Source: Halanaerobium sp. MA284_MarDTE_T2 (GTDB lineage Bacteria > Bacillota > Halanaerobiia > Halanaerobiales > Halanaerobiaceae). Taken from it: 46,057 nucleotides of DNA. Position 1 is the stretch's first letter. The number at the start of each line of letters is the position of its first letter. The position numbers and the translations under genes were made by a program. The stretch spans positions 1-46,057 of the forward strand of contig NZ_QPJE01000017.1 of the NCBI RefSeq assembly GCF_003337245.1, written 5' to 3'. Under the pieces are notes generated by a model. It worked only from the letters and a program-made list of their open reading frames with translations. It searched no databases and had not been told where the DNA came from. This document shows, piece after piece, positions 36,017-45,307 of the stretch.

Positions 36017-37201
36017 TCAAGGTAAAAAATGTGCAAAAACTTCATTACCCAGCAGTTTTCCTCTTTCTGAAAGAAAAATCCTTCCATTTTGTTCATAAAT
36101 CAGCTCTAGTTTCATTAATTTTTTTATTTCTTCTTTATAAAGATCATCAAAATTTATATAAAATTGTTTTTTAAATAATAATCTGCTCAAACCACTTTTT
36201 TTTCTTAAGTTTAAAAAACTGTACTCTGCAGCCAGATCTTTTAGAGAAAGAACTGTATACTCTCTCTCCGGAAAGCCTGATTTAAAAATCATATCTATAT
36301 AATCGTTTAGATCTGCAGTATTGGTATATCTTGTTTTTCCATCAAAACCACTTGCTGACGGTCCCAAAGCCAAATAAGGGGTAAAATCCCAATAAAGATA
36401 ATTATGAATGGCTCTGTAACCATTTTTTGCAAAATTCGATATTTCATAGTGCTTATAACCACAATCTTTCAGCAGTGAAACTGCCTTTTTATACATAGAG
36501 GCATCAAGTTCCTGATCAAACTTTTTAATTTTTCCCTTCACAAGATCATTATAAATTTCTGTACCTTCTTCAATTTGAAGATTATATAATGACAAATGGG
36601 GAGGAGAAAAGGATATTGCTGTATTTAAATCACAGCAGAAGTCATCCATCGTCTGTCCAGGTACCGCAAAAATAATATCAAGACTGTAATTATTAAAATA
36701 TTTTTTTACAAGTTCTATCTTTATTTTATTTTTTTTTGAACTGCTTTTTCTACCCAAAAATTTTAAAATATTATCATCAAAAGACTGTACCCCCAGACTT
36801 AGACGATTAATACCCACTTGACGATAATTAACCAGACGTTTTTGGCTCAAACTATCCGGATTTGCTTCAAGAGTAATCTCCATATTTGGGGGATAATTGA
36901 AGTTCTTCTTTATCTTTTTTAAAATCTTAAAAATATATTCTGAACTTATCAGAGAGGGAGTACCACCACCAAAATATACAGATCTAATAAGTTTCTTCTG
37001 TACAGAAGAAAGCATATTTTCTAATTCTATAAAAAGTGCTTCAAAATATTTTTCCACAAGGCTTTTTTTATATCTGCATGAATAGAAATCACAGTATCTG
37101 CATTTATTGGCACAAAAAGGAATATGAATATATATACCAAATGGCTTTTCGTAAGACAGTTCAATTTCACTTTCATAAGATAATTTATTACTAATCTGCA
37201 T
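36017..37201 (-). CDS. hemW: Radical SAM heme chaperone HemW
   Basis: Formerly called oxygen-independent coproporphyrinogen oxidase; HemW binds heme and an iron-sulfur cluster and hands heme to partner enzymes. The radical-SAM motif is [11 protein letters not shown], followed by [26 protein letters not shown] and [21 protein letters not shown]. The position between lepA and hrcA is the classic HemW locus. I preferred the second of two ATGs (37201, 394 aa) for GGAG spacing. It overlaps lepA by 11 nt. Confidence 0.93.
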   Translation of the reverse strand: MQISNKLSYESEIELSYEKPFGIYIHIPFCANKCRYCDFYSCRYKKSLVEKYFEALFIELENMLSSVQKKLIRSVYFGGGTPSLISSEYIFKILKKIKKNFNYPPNMEITLEANPDSLSQKRLVNYRQVGINRLSLGVQSFDDNILKFLGRKSSSKKNKIKIELVKKYFNNYSLDIIFAVPGQTMDDFCCDLNTAISFSPPHLSLYNLQIEEGTEIYNDLVKGKIKKFDQELDASMYKKAVSLLKDCGYKHYEISNFAKNGYRAIHNYLYWDFTPYLALGPSASGFDGKTRYTNTADLNDYIDMIFKSGFPEREYTVLSLKDLAAEYSFLNLRKKSGLSRLLFKKQFYINFDDLYKEEIKKLMKLELIYEQNGRIFLSERGKLLGNEVFAHFLP

Positions 37202-38978
37202 CATTTTGCTCCAGTACTGTCATAAATGCCTCCTGAGGTATTTCTACACTTCCAACCTGCTTCATACGTTTTTTTCCTTCTTTCTGTTTTTCCAGCAGTT
37301 TCCTTTTCCTTGTGATATCTCCTCCATAACATTTTTGGAGAACATTTTTCCTCAAAGCAGGTATATTAACCCGTGCAATGATTTTACCTCCTACAGCTGC
37401 CTGTATGGGAATTTTAAACATATGTTTCGGAATCACTTCTTTGAGTTTTCTGGTGAGATGATTTCCTATATGATAGGAATTTTCGTCATGAACTATGGTA
37501 GAAAGTGCATCAACAATTTCATTGTTAACCAGTATGTCCAGTTTTACCAGATTAGATTCTTTATAACCTTTTAACTCATAATCTAATGTTGCATAACCCC
37601 TGGTTTTAGATTTCAGCAGATTAAAAAAATCAGTAATAATCTCACTCAAAGGCATTTCATACTTCAGTGCAACCCTATCCTGATCAATATAGCGCATATC
37701 TTTAAACTGTCCCCTATTATCCTGACAGAGCTCCATTGCCTGGCCCACATATTCTTCTGGCAGATGTATTTCTGCATCGACAAATGGTTCCATAATTGTA
37801 TCTATTTCATTGGCATCAGGAAAAAGAGCCGGGTTTTCTATTTCCAGTTCTTCACCATTATTTTTTATTATTTTATATTCAACACTGGGAGCAGTTATAA
37901 CAAGATCAAGATCATATTCTCTTTCCAGACGCTCCTGTATAACTTCCATATGCAGAAGTCCCAAAAAACCACATCTAAATCCAAAGCCAAGTGCCTCTGA
38001 TGTTTCCGGTTCAAAAGTAAAGGAAGCATCATTTAACTGAAGCTTTTCTAATGCTTCCTTTAATATTTCATAGTCAGCATTATCAGATGGATAAAGGCCA
38101 CTAAAAACCATCGGTTTAACTTTTTTATAGCCGGGCAGCGGTTCTGAAGCTGGATTGTTCGCATGAGTAATTGTATCACCAACACGACAGTTTTTTACAT
38201 CTTTAATTCCAGAAATAATGTAACCTACTTCTCCAGATGTTAAGCCATTCTGTTTTGTCATATCAGGTGCAAAATAGCCTACTTCATTGACTTCATAAGT
38301 TTTTTTATTTGACATCAGCATTATTTTGTCACCTTTTTTAACAGTACCCTCCATAATTCTTACATAAGCAATTACACCCTGATATGAATCATAAAAGGAA
38401 TCAAAAACAAGTGCTTTTAGTGGTTTTTCATTTCCCGCATATGGAGAGGGAATTCTATCTATAACTGCATCCAGAATCAAATCAATATTTGTACCTTCTT
38501 TTGCACTGGCAAGAATAGCTTCATCAGGATCTATACCTATATCAACCAGCTGCTCCTTAACGCGATCAGGTTCAGCACTTGGAAGATCAATTTTATTTAT
38601 AACAGGAATAATTTCTAAATCATGTTCAAGAGCCAGATAAATATTGGCCATAGTCTGAGCTTCAACTCCTTGAGCTGCATCAATCACAAGAATTGCACCC
38701 TCACATGCTGCCAGGCTGCGGGATACTTCATATACAAAATCGACATGACCAGGCGTATCGATTAAATTAAGCTCATAACCTTTATAATCAATTTTAACAG
38801 CCTGAGCTTTAATAGTAATCCCTCTTTCCCGCTCTAAATCCATTTTATCCAGAACCTGTTCTTTCATTTTTCTATCTGTAATAGTATTAGTATATTCTAA
38901 CATACGATCAGCCAGAGTAGATTTCCCATGATCAATATGTGCGATTATACAGAAATTCCTTATCTTATCTGTCTGCAA
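37191..38978 (-). CDS. lepA: Elongation factor 4 (LepA)
   Basis: A ribosomal GTPase that back-translocates or aids late 30S biogenesis. G motifs: [21 protein letters not shown] and NKIDLPSA. Domains II, III and V follow, and the LepA-specific C-terminal domain contains [20 protein letters not shown] and [22 protein letters not shown]. The 595 residues are complete. It starts at TTG (38978) behind AAGGAGGT and has a clear promoter at 39015-39043. Confidence 0.98.
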   Translation of the reverse strand: MQTDKIRNFCIIAHIDHGKSTLADRMLEYTNTITDRKMKEQVLDKMDLERERGITIKAQAVKIDYKGYELNLIDTPGHVDFVYEVSRSLAACEGAILVIDAAQGVEAQTMANIYLALEHDLEIIPVINKIDLPSAEPDRVKEQLVDIGIDPDEAILASAKEGTNIDLILDAVIDRIPSPYAGNEKPLKALVFDSFYDSYQGVIAYVRIMEGTVKKGDKIMLMSNKKTYEVNEVGYFAPDMTKQNGLTSGEVGYIISGIKDVKNCRVGDTITHANNPASEPLPGYKKVKPMVFSGLYPSDNADYEILKEALEKLQLNDASFTFEPETSEALGFGFRCGFLGLLHMEVIQERLEREYDLDLVITAPSVEYKIIKNNGEELEIENPALFPDANEIDTIMEPFVDAEIHLPEEYVGQAMELCQDNRGQFKDMRYIDQDRVALKYEMPLSEIITDFFNLLKSKTRGYATLDYELKGYKESNLVKLDILVNNEIVDALSTIVHDENSYHIGNHLTRKLKEVIPKHMFKIPIQAAVGGKIIARVNIPALRKNVLQKCYGGDITRKRKLLEKQKEGKKRMKQVGSVEIPQEAFMTVLEQNDAD

Positions 38979-39014
38979 AAAATTACCTCCTTAAAATGCC
39001 CGAATTCTGCCCAT

Positions 39015-39043
39015 ATTATAACACCGGCATTATCTTTATTCAA
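39015..39043 (-). promoter_or_regulatory. Promoter of lepA-hemW
   Basis: TTGAAT (39038-39043) and TATAAT (39015-39020) are 17 bp apart on the minus strand, about 35-40 bp ahead of the lepA start codon. It lies back to back with the rpsT promoter on the other strand. Confidence 0.8.
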
Positions 39044-39074
39044 GTTGAAAAAAAGTTATAAAATGGTTTATAGT

Positions 39075-39128
39075 AAGGAGTTTCCCAAAATTATTTTTAT
39101 AGTTGCAAAAAAAATGGGAAAACTCCTT
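39075..39128 (+). repeat. Dispersed hairpin repeat, copy C (most complete)
   Basis: Arms AAGGAGTTTCCCA and TGGGAAAACTCCTT pair with one extra A. Between them lies AAATTATTTTTATAGTTGCAAAAAAA. It contains the 17-nt core shared with copies A and B. It lies in the divergent lepA-rpsT gap, at the place where gpr and spoIIP stand in spore formers. Confidence 0.7.
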
Positions 39129-39139
39129 TGTAGATTGGC

Positions 39140-39168
39140 TTGCATTTTATAACGGCACATGGTAAAAT
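39140..39168 (+). promoter_or_regulatory. Predicted promoter of rpsT
   Basis: TTGCAT (39140-39145) and TAAAAT (39163-39168) are 17 bp apart on the plus strand, giving a leader of about 58 nt. The match is moderate. Confidence 0.55.
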
Positions 39169-39232
39169 TGAAATGTTGCAAATTAAATGTTGAATAAATA
39201 TTTGAAACTAAGTTAAGAGGAGGTGAATTTAG

Positions 39233-39493
39233 ATGCCTATTATTAAGTCTGCTAAAAAGAGAGTTAAAATAACAGAAAAGAAAACAGCGCTAAATCGTGA
39301 GTGGAAAAATAAGCTTAAAGATTCTATCAAAGCTTTTGAAAAAGCAGTGGAAAATGGAGACAAAGAAGCTGCAGCAGAACAGTTGAGAGAGACTACAAAG
39401 GTCATCGATAAGGCTGCCACAAGAAATATCATTCATAAAAATAATGCAGCCAGAAAAAAATCTCGCCTCACTAAAATGTATAATAATATGTAA
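39233..39493 (+). CDS. rpsT: 30S ribosomal protein bS20
   Basis: A primary 16S rRNA-binding protein of the small subunit. It is small, basic and helical, with PIIKSAKKRVKITEKK at the start and AARKKSRLTKMYN at the end, as in bS20. It has 86 residues. AGGAGGTGA is seven bases before ATG. It is the only plus-strand gene in the window, bracketed by its own promoter and terminator. In sporulating relatives gpr and spoIIP usually follow it. Confidence 0.97.
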   Translation: MPIIKSAKKRVKITEKKTALNREWKNKLKDSIKAFEKAVENGDKEAAAEQLRETTKVIDKAATRNIIHKNNAARKKSRLTKMYNNM

Positions 39494-39534
39494 TTTTAAA
39501 TTAAAAATATAATTATATTTTTAATAAAACTCTT

Positions 39535-39562
39535 AAACTCATCCACCTGGATGAGTTTTTTG
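39535..39562 (+). terminator. Terminator of rpsT
   Basis: A perfect 10-bp stem AAACTCATCC/GGATGAGTTT with a 4-nt loop and TTTT on the plus strand, 41 bp after the rpsT stop codon. It abuts the holA stop codon and may also serve as a weak terminator for that converging gene. Confidence 0.88.
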
Positions 39563-40570
39563 TTATAGAATAATTGCCTTCATAATAATCATCTCCACGG
39601 CCATATTTTGATCCGGATAATAACCTGTTACAAAATTATAATTTGCCTGAAGAATTTCTTCCAGAATATTTTCTAATTCATGCTGTGTAAAATTTTTACT
39701 TCTCTGCAGAGCTTTTTTTACAGGATAGGGATGTTTATTCAATTTTTCTGCTATTTTTTTGTGATTTGTTGTATATCTGCTGTAAAACTTAACTTCCATA
39801 AGCAGACGTATATGATTGGCCAGCATAGTAAGTAAATAAAGTGGGTAGGCTCCTCTATTAATCATATCCTTTAAACTCAGCAGTGCTCGGGCTGTTTTTT
39901 TCTCACCTATTAAATCCAGAAAATCGAAAATTTCTCTGTCTTCAATTAAACGATCTCTGCTTATAACTTCTCTAATATCACCAAATTTTATTTTGTTTTT
40001 TTCCGGAAATCTAGTAATTATTTTTTCTATCTCACTTTTTAAAATATCCAGCTGGTTGTTAAACATATCTTCCAGTGTTTTTACTGCCTGGCTGTCTATT
40101 GATTTATTATGTGCTCTAAATTGTTCGTTAATCCAGTGATCAAGTTCCCTGTATTTGGGAGTCTGCAGTTCAAAGAAGACACCTTCCTTTTTAATAACCC
40201 TGTATAATTTTTTTCTTTTGTCTATCGAGTCAGAATTAAAAAACAGGAAAACGCTGCTTTCCGGTATTGAAGCAATTATCTGCCCTATTTTTTCAATTTC
40301 TTTTTTATTAAAATCAGATCCAGAATCAACTTCACTTAATATAAATCTCTTCTCATATCCAACCGGTGGTGTGTTTAAAACAGTTTTCAATCTTTCAATA
40401 TACCTATCTCCACTTTTAACCAGTGAAAGATTAAAACCCCTAATTTCTTCAGGTATAAATTTTTTAATAAATTTATTTTTAAACTCTTCCCGCAAAAAAT
40501 CGTCTTCACTTTCTACATAATATATCTTTTTTAATTTCTCATTATCATTAAAATAATCGGAAATCTGCAA
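39563..40570 (-). CDS. holA: DNA polymerase III subunit delta
   Basis: The clamp-loader wrench subunit that opens the beta clamp. The N-terminal domain (IYYVESEDDFLREEF) is followed by an AAA-like fold and the C-terminal collar (LTMLANHIRLLMEVK, YPVKKALQRSKNF). TTG at 40570 (335 aa) is nine bases after AGGAG; an earlier TTG at 40579 directly abuts that site and is less likely. It lies downstream of comEC in the standard comE-holA-rpsT arrangement. Confidence 0.93.
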   Translation of the reverse strand: MQISDYFNDNEKLKKIYYVESEDDFLREEFKNKFIKKFIPEEIRGFNLSLVKSGDRYIERLKTVLNTPPVGYEKRFILSEVDSGSDFNKKEIEKIGQIIASIPESSVFLFFNSDSIDKRKKLYRVIKKEGVFFELQTPKYRELDHWINEQFRAHNKSIDSQAVKTLEDMFNNQLDILKSEIEKIITRFPEKNKIKFGDIREVISRDRLIEDREIFDFLDLIGEKKTARALLSLKDMINRGAYPLYLLTMLANHIRLLMEVKFYSRYTTNHKKIAEKLNKHPYPVKKALQRSKNFTQHELENILEEILQANYNFVTGYYPDQNMAVEMIIMKAIIL

Positions 40571-40723
40571 AAAAACCAACTCCTGAATATTTTATTCTTT
40601 TATTCATTCTATTTATTATTCTATCACATCAAAATCAATATTTGTAGCTTTTTATCAGCCAGTTATTTAAAATTCTAATACTAAAAATTTTAATATTTCT
40701 TTATCTCCTTTTCTTATCAGTTT

Positions 40724-43033
40724 TTAATTAAAAGTATCAACATATATTTGTTTTTTGCTGCTTTTTAACATAACAGCACCATTTTTATCAGTTCTTAAAT
40801 ATGGTATCTGCCTTTTTCTGAGTTTTTGTATAACTTCTTTAGAAGGATGTCCGTAATTATTTTTCCCCACCGAAATAACTACCAGATCAGGTTCTGTATA
40901 ATCAAGCAGTTCAGCAGAAGTAGAAGTACTGCTCCCATGATGTCCTGCTTTTAAAATATTAATTTTTCCCAGCTTATTTTCATTGAGTATTCTTTTTTCT
41001 CCTTTAACGGATAAATCTCCGGTTAAAAACATTTTTGTATCTCCATACTGCATAAGAAAAGCCAGGGAATTATCATTTTTATCATCGGTAAAATTTTGTT
41101 GAGAAGGATTGAGAAAATCTATATACACTTCACCTATCTGAAAAGAATTTACTTCACTGAGTTTAAAAATTTTGCTGTGATTTTGGCTAATCGAATTATA
41201 ATATTTGTTTTTCTCTAGAGATGAGGGAATTAAAATAGCTTCAACTTCTTTTCTAGCTATTATAAATTCTGCACCACCAGCATGATCAGAATCAAAATGT
41301 GTTATTAAAAGATAATCTATTTTATCTATACCCCGATAATTCAAAAAAGGAATAATATTATAATTTGCATTTCTTCCATCAGCTCCAGGTGGACCTGTAT
41401 CAACCAGCATGTTTCTGCCATCAGGGAATTTTATAAATATACCATCACCCTGCCCCACTGATAAAAAGACTACTTCTAAATTTTTATTAAAGTCTGGATT
41501 AACAAAAAAAGAAATTAATATCATTATAAATATAAGTGGAAGTATTATCTTTGCCCTGCCAAATTGCTTTCTTTTTAAAGGAATTATTCTTTTTTTATAT
41601 ATATATGGAAGACAAAACAGCACTACATAGTATATCAATACTATAAACAAATTAGGTGTAGCAATTATTAATATTTTTTTCTGCAGTAAATCCATTATTT
41701 TTAGTAAAAAAAATAAAAAATCTATACCCAAATTTACAGGTGGAACTAAAAAATTCGCTGCTGTTAAAGAAAAAAAGGAAACTATCATTAAAAAGAACGA
41801 CAGTGGGAGCAGCAGACCAACAAAAGGTATCAGCCATATATTAGTCAAAAAAGCAATATAACAATATTTATTAAAATAATATGCAGTAAGTGGAAAAGAA
41901 GCTAATTGTGCAGCAGCAGAGGCCTTAAAAACTGCTGCTGTATTAAAAGCACGCAAAAATTCACTTAAAATAACAAGTGATGTAACCAGCACATAAGAAA
42001 GCTGTAAACTAACTGTAAAAAGAGAAGCAGGACTTACAAGTAAATTTATTATCATTGTTACTCCTAGCAGGTTGAGAAAATCTCCTTCTCTATTAAACTC
42101 GTCTGACCACAAATATAAAAGTGCCAGTACAGAAGCTCGGATTACTGAAACACTTCCCCCTGTTATAACAAGATAATTAATTGTAAAAAAAGTTATAAAA
42201 TATAATGAAAGTCTTCTACTGAAAAATATTTTAAAACATATTTTGGATAAAAACAATATAATAATACCAATATGAAGTCCTGAAATTGCAAGTAGATGTC
42301 CTGCACCAGTTGACTGTAAAAGTTCTTTTTGTTCAAAACTCAAATGTTCTTTTTCTCCTAAAAGAACAGCCAGCAAAAATGAATGCTTATCTTTAGAAAA
42401 CAATTTTTTTAGAATATTTATTAATTTTTTCTTCAACCTTATTAGAGGTTTTAATAGAGAAAATCCATTTTCAATAAACTTAACGTTTTTCAACTGCCAT
42501 GTCTCCGCAAAAACTCCCTTTTTCTTCATATATTTACGGTAAGAAAAACCACCTGGATTTTTTTGCTCTTCCAGCAGAGATAACACTGCCTTAAATTTAA
42601 TTAAATCATTATCTTTAAATTTAATCAGTTTTTTCTTTGGCACTTTAAGTAAGCCATATTTTACTTTTCTACCATCGATAAGTTTCGGTTTAAAATAATA
42701 GTATTTTCCTTCCAGATTAGAAATAGGTATTTTTAAAGATGCCAAAATAGAATGGCTTTTATTATCTGCATAATTTGTAATTGAAAAGCTGCTGGTGTAT
42801 TTATAATTTTCATAAATAAAAAAAGTAAAACCTATTAATAAAAATATAAGCATAATATTAAAATATTTTCTGCCTAATTGTTTTTTATCAGCTACCGTGG
42901 AATATATTAAATAAACTAATGAAATTAATAAAAATAAAATTTTTGCTCTATTAAAAAATTCTAAATATATTCTGGCGAGTAAAATTCCAGCAAGCAGAGC
43001 AGCACTAATATAAAAACAGGGCCTCCTTTTCAT
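40724..43033 (-). CDS. comEC: DNA uptake channel ComEC/Rec2
   Basis: A membrane channel that moves single-stranded DNA into the cell in transformation. Domains: N-terminal membrane and OB-like DUF4131 region (about 1-200); the competence domain with many membrane helices, opening AVLLGEKEHLSFEQKELLQSTGAGHLLAISGLH in outline (about 220-490); and a C-terminal metallo-beta-lactamase domain with SVGQGDGIFI, THFDSDHAGG and KAGHHGSSTSTS. At 769 residues it is intact, with all lactamase metal residues present. Its ATG overlaps the comEA stop codon (ATGA). Confidence 0.95.
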   Translation of the reverse strand: MKRRPCFYISAALLAGILLARIYLEFFNRAKILFLLISLVYLIYSTVADKKQLGRKYFNIMLIFLLIGFTFFIYENYKYTSSFSITNYADNKSHSILASLKIPISNLEGKYYYFKPKLIDGRKVKYGLLKVPKKKLIKFKDNDLIKFKAVLSLLEEQKNPGGFSYRKYMKKKGVFAETWQLKNVKFIENGFSLLKPLIRLKKKLINILKKLFSKDKHSFLLAVLLGEKEHLSFEQKELLQSTGAGHLLAISGLHIGIIILFLSKICFKIFFSRRLSLYFITFFTINYLVITGGSVSVIRASVLALLYLWSDEFNREGDFLNLLGVTMIINLLVSPASLFTVSLQLSYVLVTSLVILSEFLRAFNTAAVFKASAAAQLASFPLTAYYFNKYCYIAFLTNIWLIPFVGLLLPLSFFLMIVSFFSLTAANFLVPPVNLGIDFLFFLLKIMDLLQKKILIIATPNLFIVLIYYVVLFCLPYIYKKRIIPLKRKQFGRAKIILPLIFIMILISFFVNPDFNKNLEVVFLSVGQGDGIFIKFPDGRNMLVDTGPPGADGRNANYNIIPFLNYRGIDKIDYLLITHFDSDHAGGAEFIIARKEVEAILIPSSLEKNKYYNSISQNHSKIFKLSEVNSFQIGEVYIDFLNPSQQNFTDDKNDNSLAFLMQYGDTKMFLTGDLSVKGEKRILNENKLGKINILKAGHHGSSTSTSAELLDYTEPDLVVISVGKNNYGHPSKEVIQKLRKRQIPYLRTDKNGAVMLKSSKKQIYVDTFN

Positions 43034-43635
43034 CTTAAAGAAATTTCACCCTTTATTTTTTCAAGAGTTTTTTCTCCTATTCCACTTACATTAAGCAGCT
43101 GATCAAAAGAAGTAAAAAAACCATTGTTATCTCTGTAATCTATAATATTTTTTGCTTTCCCTGGTCCAATACCTGTTATTTTTTCTAATTCTTTCCGATT
43201 CGCTCTATTAACATTTATTTTGTCATCAGGGAGACTGCTGCCATTTTCCCCGGGCTGTTCAATAAACTTGATTTCGTCTGCTGCTCTTTTTTTGGGAATT
43301 TCAATCTTTTCTCCATCAATCAATGGTGATGCAAGATTAATTTTTTCTTTATCAGCCTTTTTAGTAAATCCTCCTGCCAGTTCAACTAAGTTAATAAGCC
43401 TATCATCTGAAGCTACCTGATAAACACCGGGATTTTTTATTTCCCCAGTAATATAAATTATTATTTTCTCATTTTCTTTTTCTCGTAAAACCTTACTACT
43501 GCTTTCTAACATAAGATCAGTATTTTCCTTTTCCTGAATTTCTCTGATATTACTTCCGGCACCATCAAAATAATATGAGACAGCCAGAAATAATATCATA
43601 ATAAATGTTCCTACAAATTTTATTTTTTTCTTCAT
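43030..43635 (-). CDS. comEA: Competence DNA receptor ComEA
   Basis: A membrane-anchored receptor for double-stranded DNA in natural transformation. One N-terminal membrane segment (about residues 7-25) is followed by an SLBB domain (IIIYITGEIKNPGVYQV, about 65-125) and a C-terminal pair of helix-hairpin-helix motifs (NVNRANRKELEKITGIGPGKAKNIIDYR and LLNVSGIGEKTLEKIKG, in outline). The chosen ATG (43635, 201 aa) is six bases after GGAGGT. It precedes comEC with an ATGA overlap; comEB is missing here, as in many Clostridia. Confidence 0.94.
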   Translation of the reverse strand: MKKKIKFVGTFIMILFLAVSYYFDGAGSNIREIQEKENTDLMLESSSKVLREKENEKIIIYITGEIKNPGVYQVASDDRLINLVELAGGFTKKADKEKINLASPLIDGEKIEIPKKRAADEIKFIEQPGENGSSLPDDKINVNRANRKELEKITGIGPGKAKNIIDYRDNNGFFTSFDQLLNVSGIGEKTLEKIKGEISLR

Positions 43636-43667
43636 ATCAGCACCTCCACTTATATACTTCGAGGTAA

Positions 43668-43696
43668 ATTTTAAAATTCCTGTAAAATTTTGTAAA
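43668..43696 (-). promoter_or_regulatory. Predicted promoter of comEA-comEC-holA
   Basis: TTTACA (43691-43696) and TAAAAT (43668-43673) are 17 bp apart on the minus strand, between the upstream terminator and the comEA ribosome binding site. It is AT-rich and only moderately convincing. I see no ComK-type box. Confidence 0.5.
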
Positions 43697-43706
43697 TTTA
43701 GTGCTG

Positions 43707-43733
43707 AAAAAATACCGGCTTTCAACCGGTATA
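43707..43733 (-). terminator. Terminator of the selenium operon
   Basis: A 7-bp stem ATACCGG/CCGGTAT with a 7-nt loop is followed on the minus strand by TTTTTTC. It separates the yedF-selD-DUF3343 transcript from comEA. Confidence 0.88.
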
Positions 43734-43846
43734 AAATTTAATTATTTTGATAGTAAATGACCTTTTGTTTTTTATTATTAAATCATTTGCTATTTATTTA
43801 ATTCTCCGTGAAAAATAATAATTATGTTTTAATATATAACATCATC

Positions 43847-43954
43847 CTAAAAATAGTTTTTGATAATTTCAGCCAGAATAGTTTTTCCTGAAGCTATTCC
43901 CTCTGCAGTACCAATCAAAATGCCTGTATATCTAAAACTCTTTAAATATATATT
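43847..43954 (-). pseudogene. Protein-like remnant, about 35 codons, no start codon
   Basis: Behind the DUF3343 gene and overlapping its end, one minus-strand frame reads YTGILIGTAEGIASGKTILAE and ends in KNYF before a stop codon at 43847. It has no upstream start, because a stop codon precedes it within the DUF3343 gene. The wording resembles the C-terminal end of a flavin- or nucleotide-dependent enzyme, but it is too short to assign. It could be the tail of a gene lost by deletion. The rest of the 43636-43941 gap holds the comEA promoter, the terminator and AT-rich DNA. Confidence 0.3.
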
Positions 43955-44211
43955 TTATTATATCTTTTATTTTCATTTTCGGCAGTAACCTCATAAACTT
44001 CTTCAATTACAACATTATTTTTTTTCATCAGCTGTAAAACATCTTTTAAATTTTCATTAAATCTAACTGCTGAACCACAATCCGCTGTTATTTCAGGTGG
44101 AACAGGAACAATTCTATAAGAAATATTTTCGGAAGAAAAAATCTTTTCTGCTTTTATGGAGTGATGTGTAGACTGAAATACCAGAAGGTAATATTTGTTT
44201 TTTTCTACCAC
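43942..44211 (-). CDS. DUF3343 protein (putative Se/S carrier-like)
   Basis: A small cytosolic protein (89 aa) of a family repeatedly found beside selD and yedF and described as a putative selenium/sulfur carrier. It starts YYLLVFQSTHHSIKAEKIF, has the conserved PVPPEITADCGSAVRF segment whose single cysteine could carry Se or S, and ends in a short strand. It overlaps the selD stop codon by 7 nt, so expression is coupled. Function remains an inference from neighbourhood. Confidence 0.85.
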   Translation of the reverse strand: MVEKNKYYLLVFQSTHHSIKAEKIFSSENISYRIVPVPPEITADCGSAVRFNENLKDVLQLMKKNNVVIEEVYEVTAENENKRYNKIYI

Positions 44212-45260
44212 TTTAATACAACTCCTTTGTCTCCATCAACCACTTTACCAATTACTGCAGCATCAATATCCTCAGTATAGAGGTCAATCAAAAAATTTGA
44301 AGCATCTTCTTCACTAATGGAAATCAAAAGCCCCCCGGAAGTTTGAGGATCAAACAGGAGATCATAAATAATATCTTTTCTATCACCTTTTTCCATTACA
44401 AATTTTTTATATGTATCTCTATTGGTATAAGCACCTGCTGGTAATAACCCCATTTCAGCAAATTCATCTGCTCTATCCAGAACAGGAATAGAATCTGGTT
44501 CAATTTCAATTGTTCTTTTACTACCTTCTGAAAGTTCAAGAAGATGCCCTATAAGACCAAACCCAGTAATATCTGTACAGGCATTTATATTGTACTGTGG
44601 AAAATATTTAACAGCTTTATTATTCAATTCAGTCATTGACTTTACAGCATGATTTGACAGATCACCACTTATGAACCCTGCTTTTATTGCTGAAATCATA
44701 ACTCCAACACCAATTTTTTTGGTCAAAACAAGAAGATCTCCACTCTGAGCTTTTGAGTTAGTCAATAAATTACTAGGATGAACTGTACCGGAAACAGAGA
44801 GTCCGTATTTAGGTTCATCATCAACTACAGTATGACCACCACACAAACTGGCACCAGCTTCTCGAACTTTATCAGCTCCACCTTTTAAAATTTGTGCCAG
44901 TATATCGTTTTCTAGACAGGATGGAAATCCAACAATATTCATTGCTAAAATTGGTTCTCCCCCCATGGCATAAATATCACTTAGCGCATTTGCAGCCGCT
45001 ATTTGTCCAAAAAGATAAGGATCATCTACAACTGGTGTAAAAAAATCTACAGATTGAATTAATGCCAATTCATCAGAAATGCTATAAACAGCAGCATCAT
45101 CTGCATTATCTAAACCTACAATTAATTTTTCTCTATCAGCTGGAAAATCCACTTGACACAGAACCTGTGCCAGGGCATCAGGACCCATTTTTGCTGCTCA
45201 GCCAGATGTTTTACTGTAATCTGTTAGTTTAATTTTATCCACAAATTCACCAACTTTCAT
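44205..45260 (-). CDS. selD: Selenide, water dikinase (selenophosphate synthetase), selenocysteine-containing
   Basis: Makes selenophosphate from selenide and ATP for selenocysteine and other selenium uses. The frame starts at ATG 45260 and reads through an in-frame TGA at 45198-45200 (codon 21), inside the SGxAAKMGPDAL motif where homologues have Cys or Sec. Reading it as selenocysteine gives a 351-residue protein of normal length; ignoring it leaves a 327-residue form lacking the catalytic loop. Downstream motifs are complete (DDAAVY, QSVDFFTP, CGGHTVVDDEPKYG, DITGFGLIGHL, FDPQTSGGLL). The ribosome binding site is weak (TAGGT), and the gene follows yedF by 47 bp. Confidence 0.93.
45154..45200 (-). 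promoter_or_regulatory. UGA codon with bacterial SECIS-like hairpin in selD
   Basis: From the UGA (45198-45200), 25 nt downstream, the stem TGGCACAG/CTGTGTCA (8 bp including one G-U) carries a GTT loop, so GG-U lies at the apex. The position (about 33 nt after UGA) and small G-U loop fit bacterial SECIS elements that recruit SelB. Folding was done by eye. Confidence 0.7.
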
Positions 45261-45307
45261 TAAATTTACCTATTAAATATGTTTTAAACTGCTTTGATTT
45301 TATATTC

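Noticed and set aside
44205-45188. selD as a truncated gene or pseudogene starting at ATG 45188
   Set aside because: The upstream frame encodes the missing family N-terminus, and the single interrupting codon is TGA at the exact selenocysteine position.
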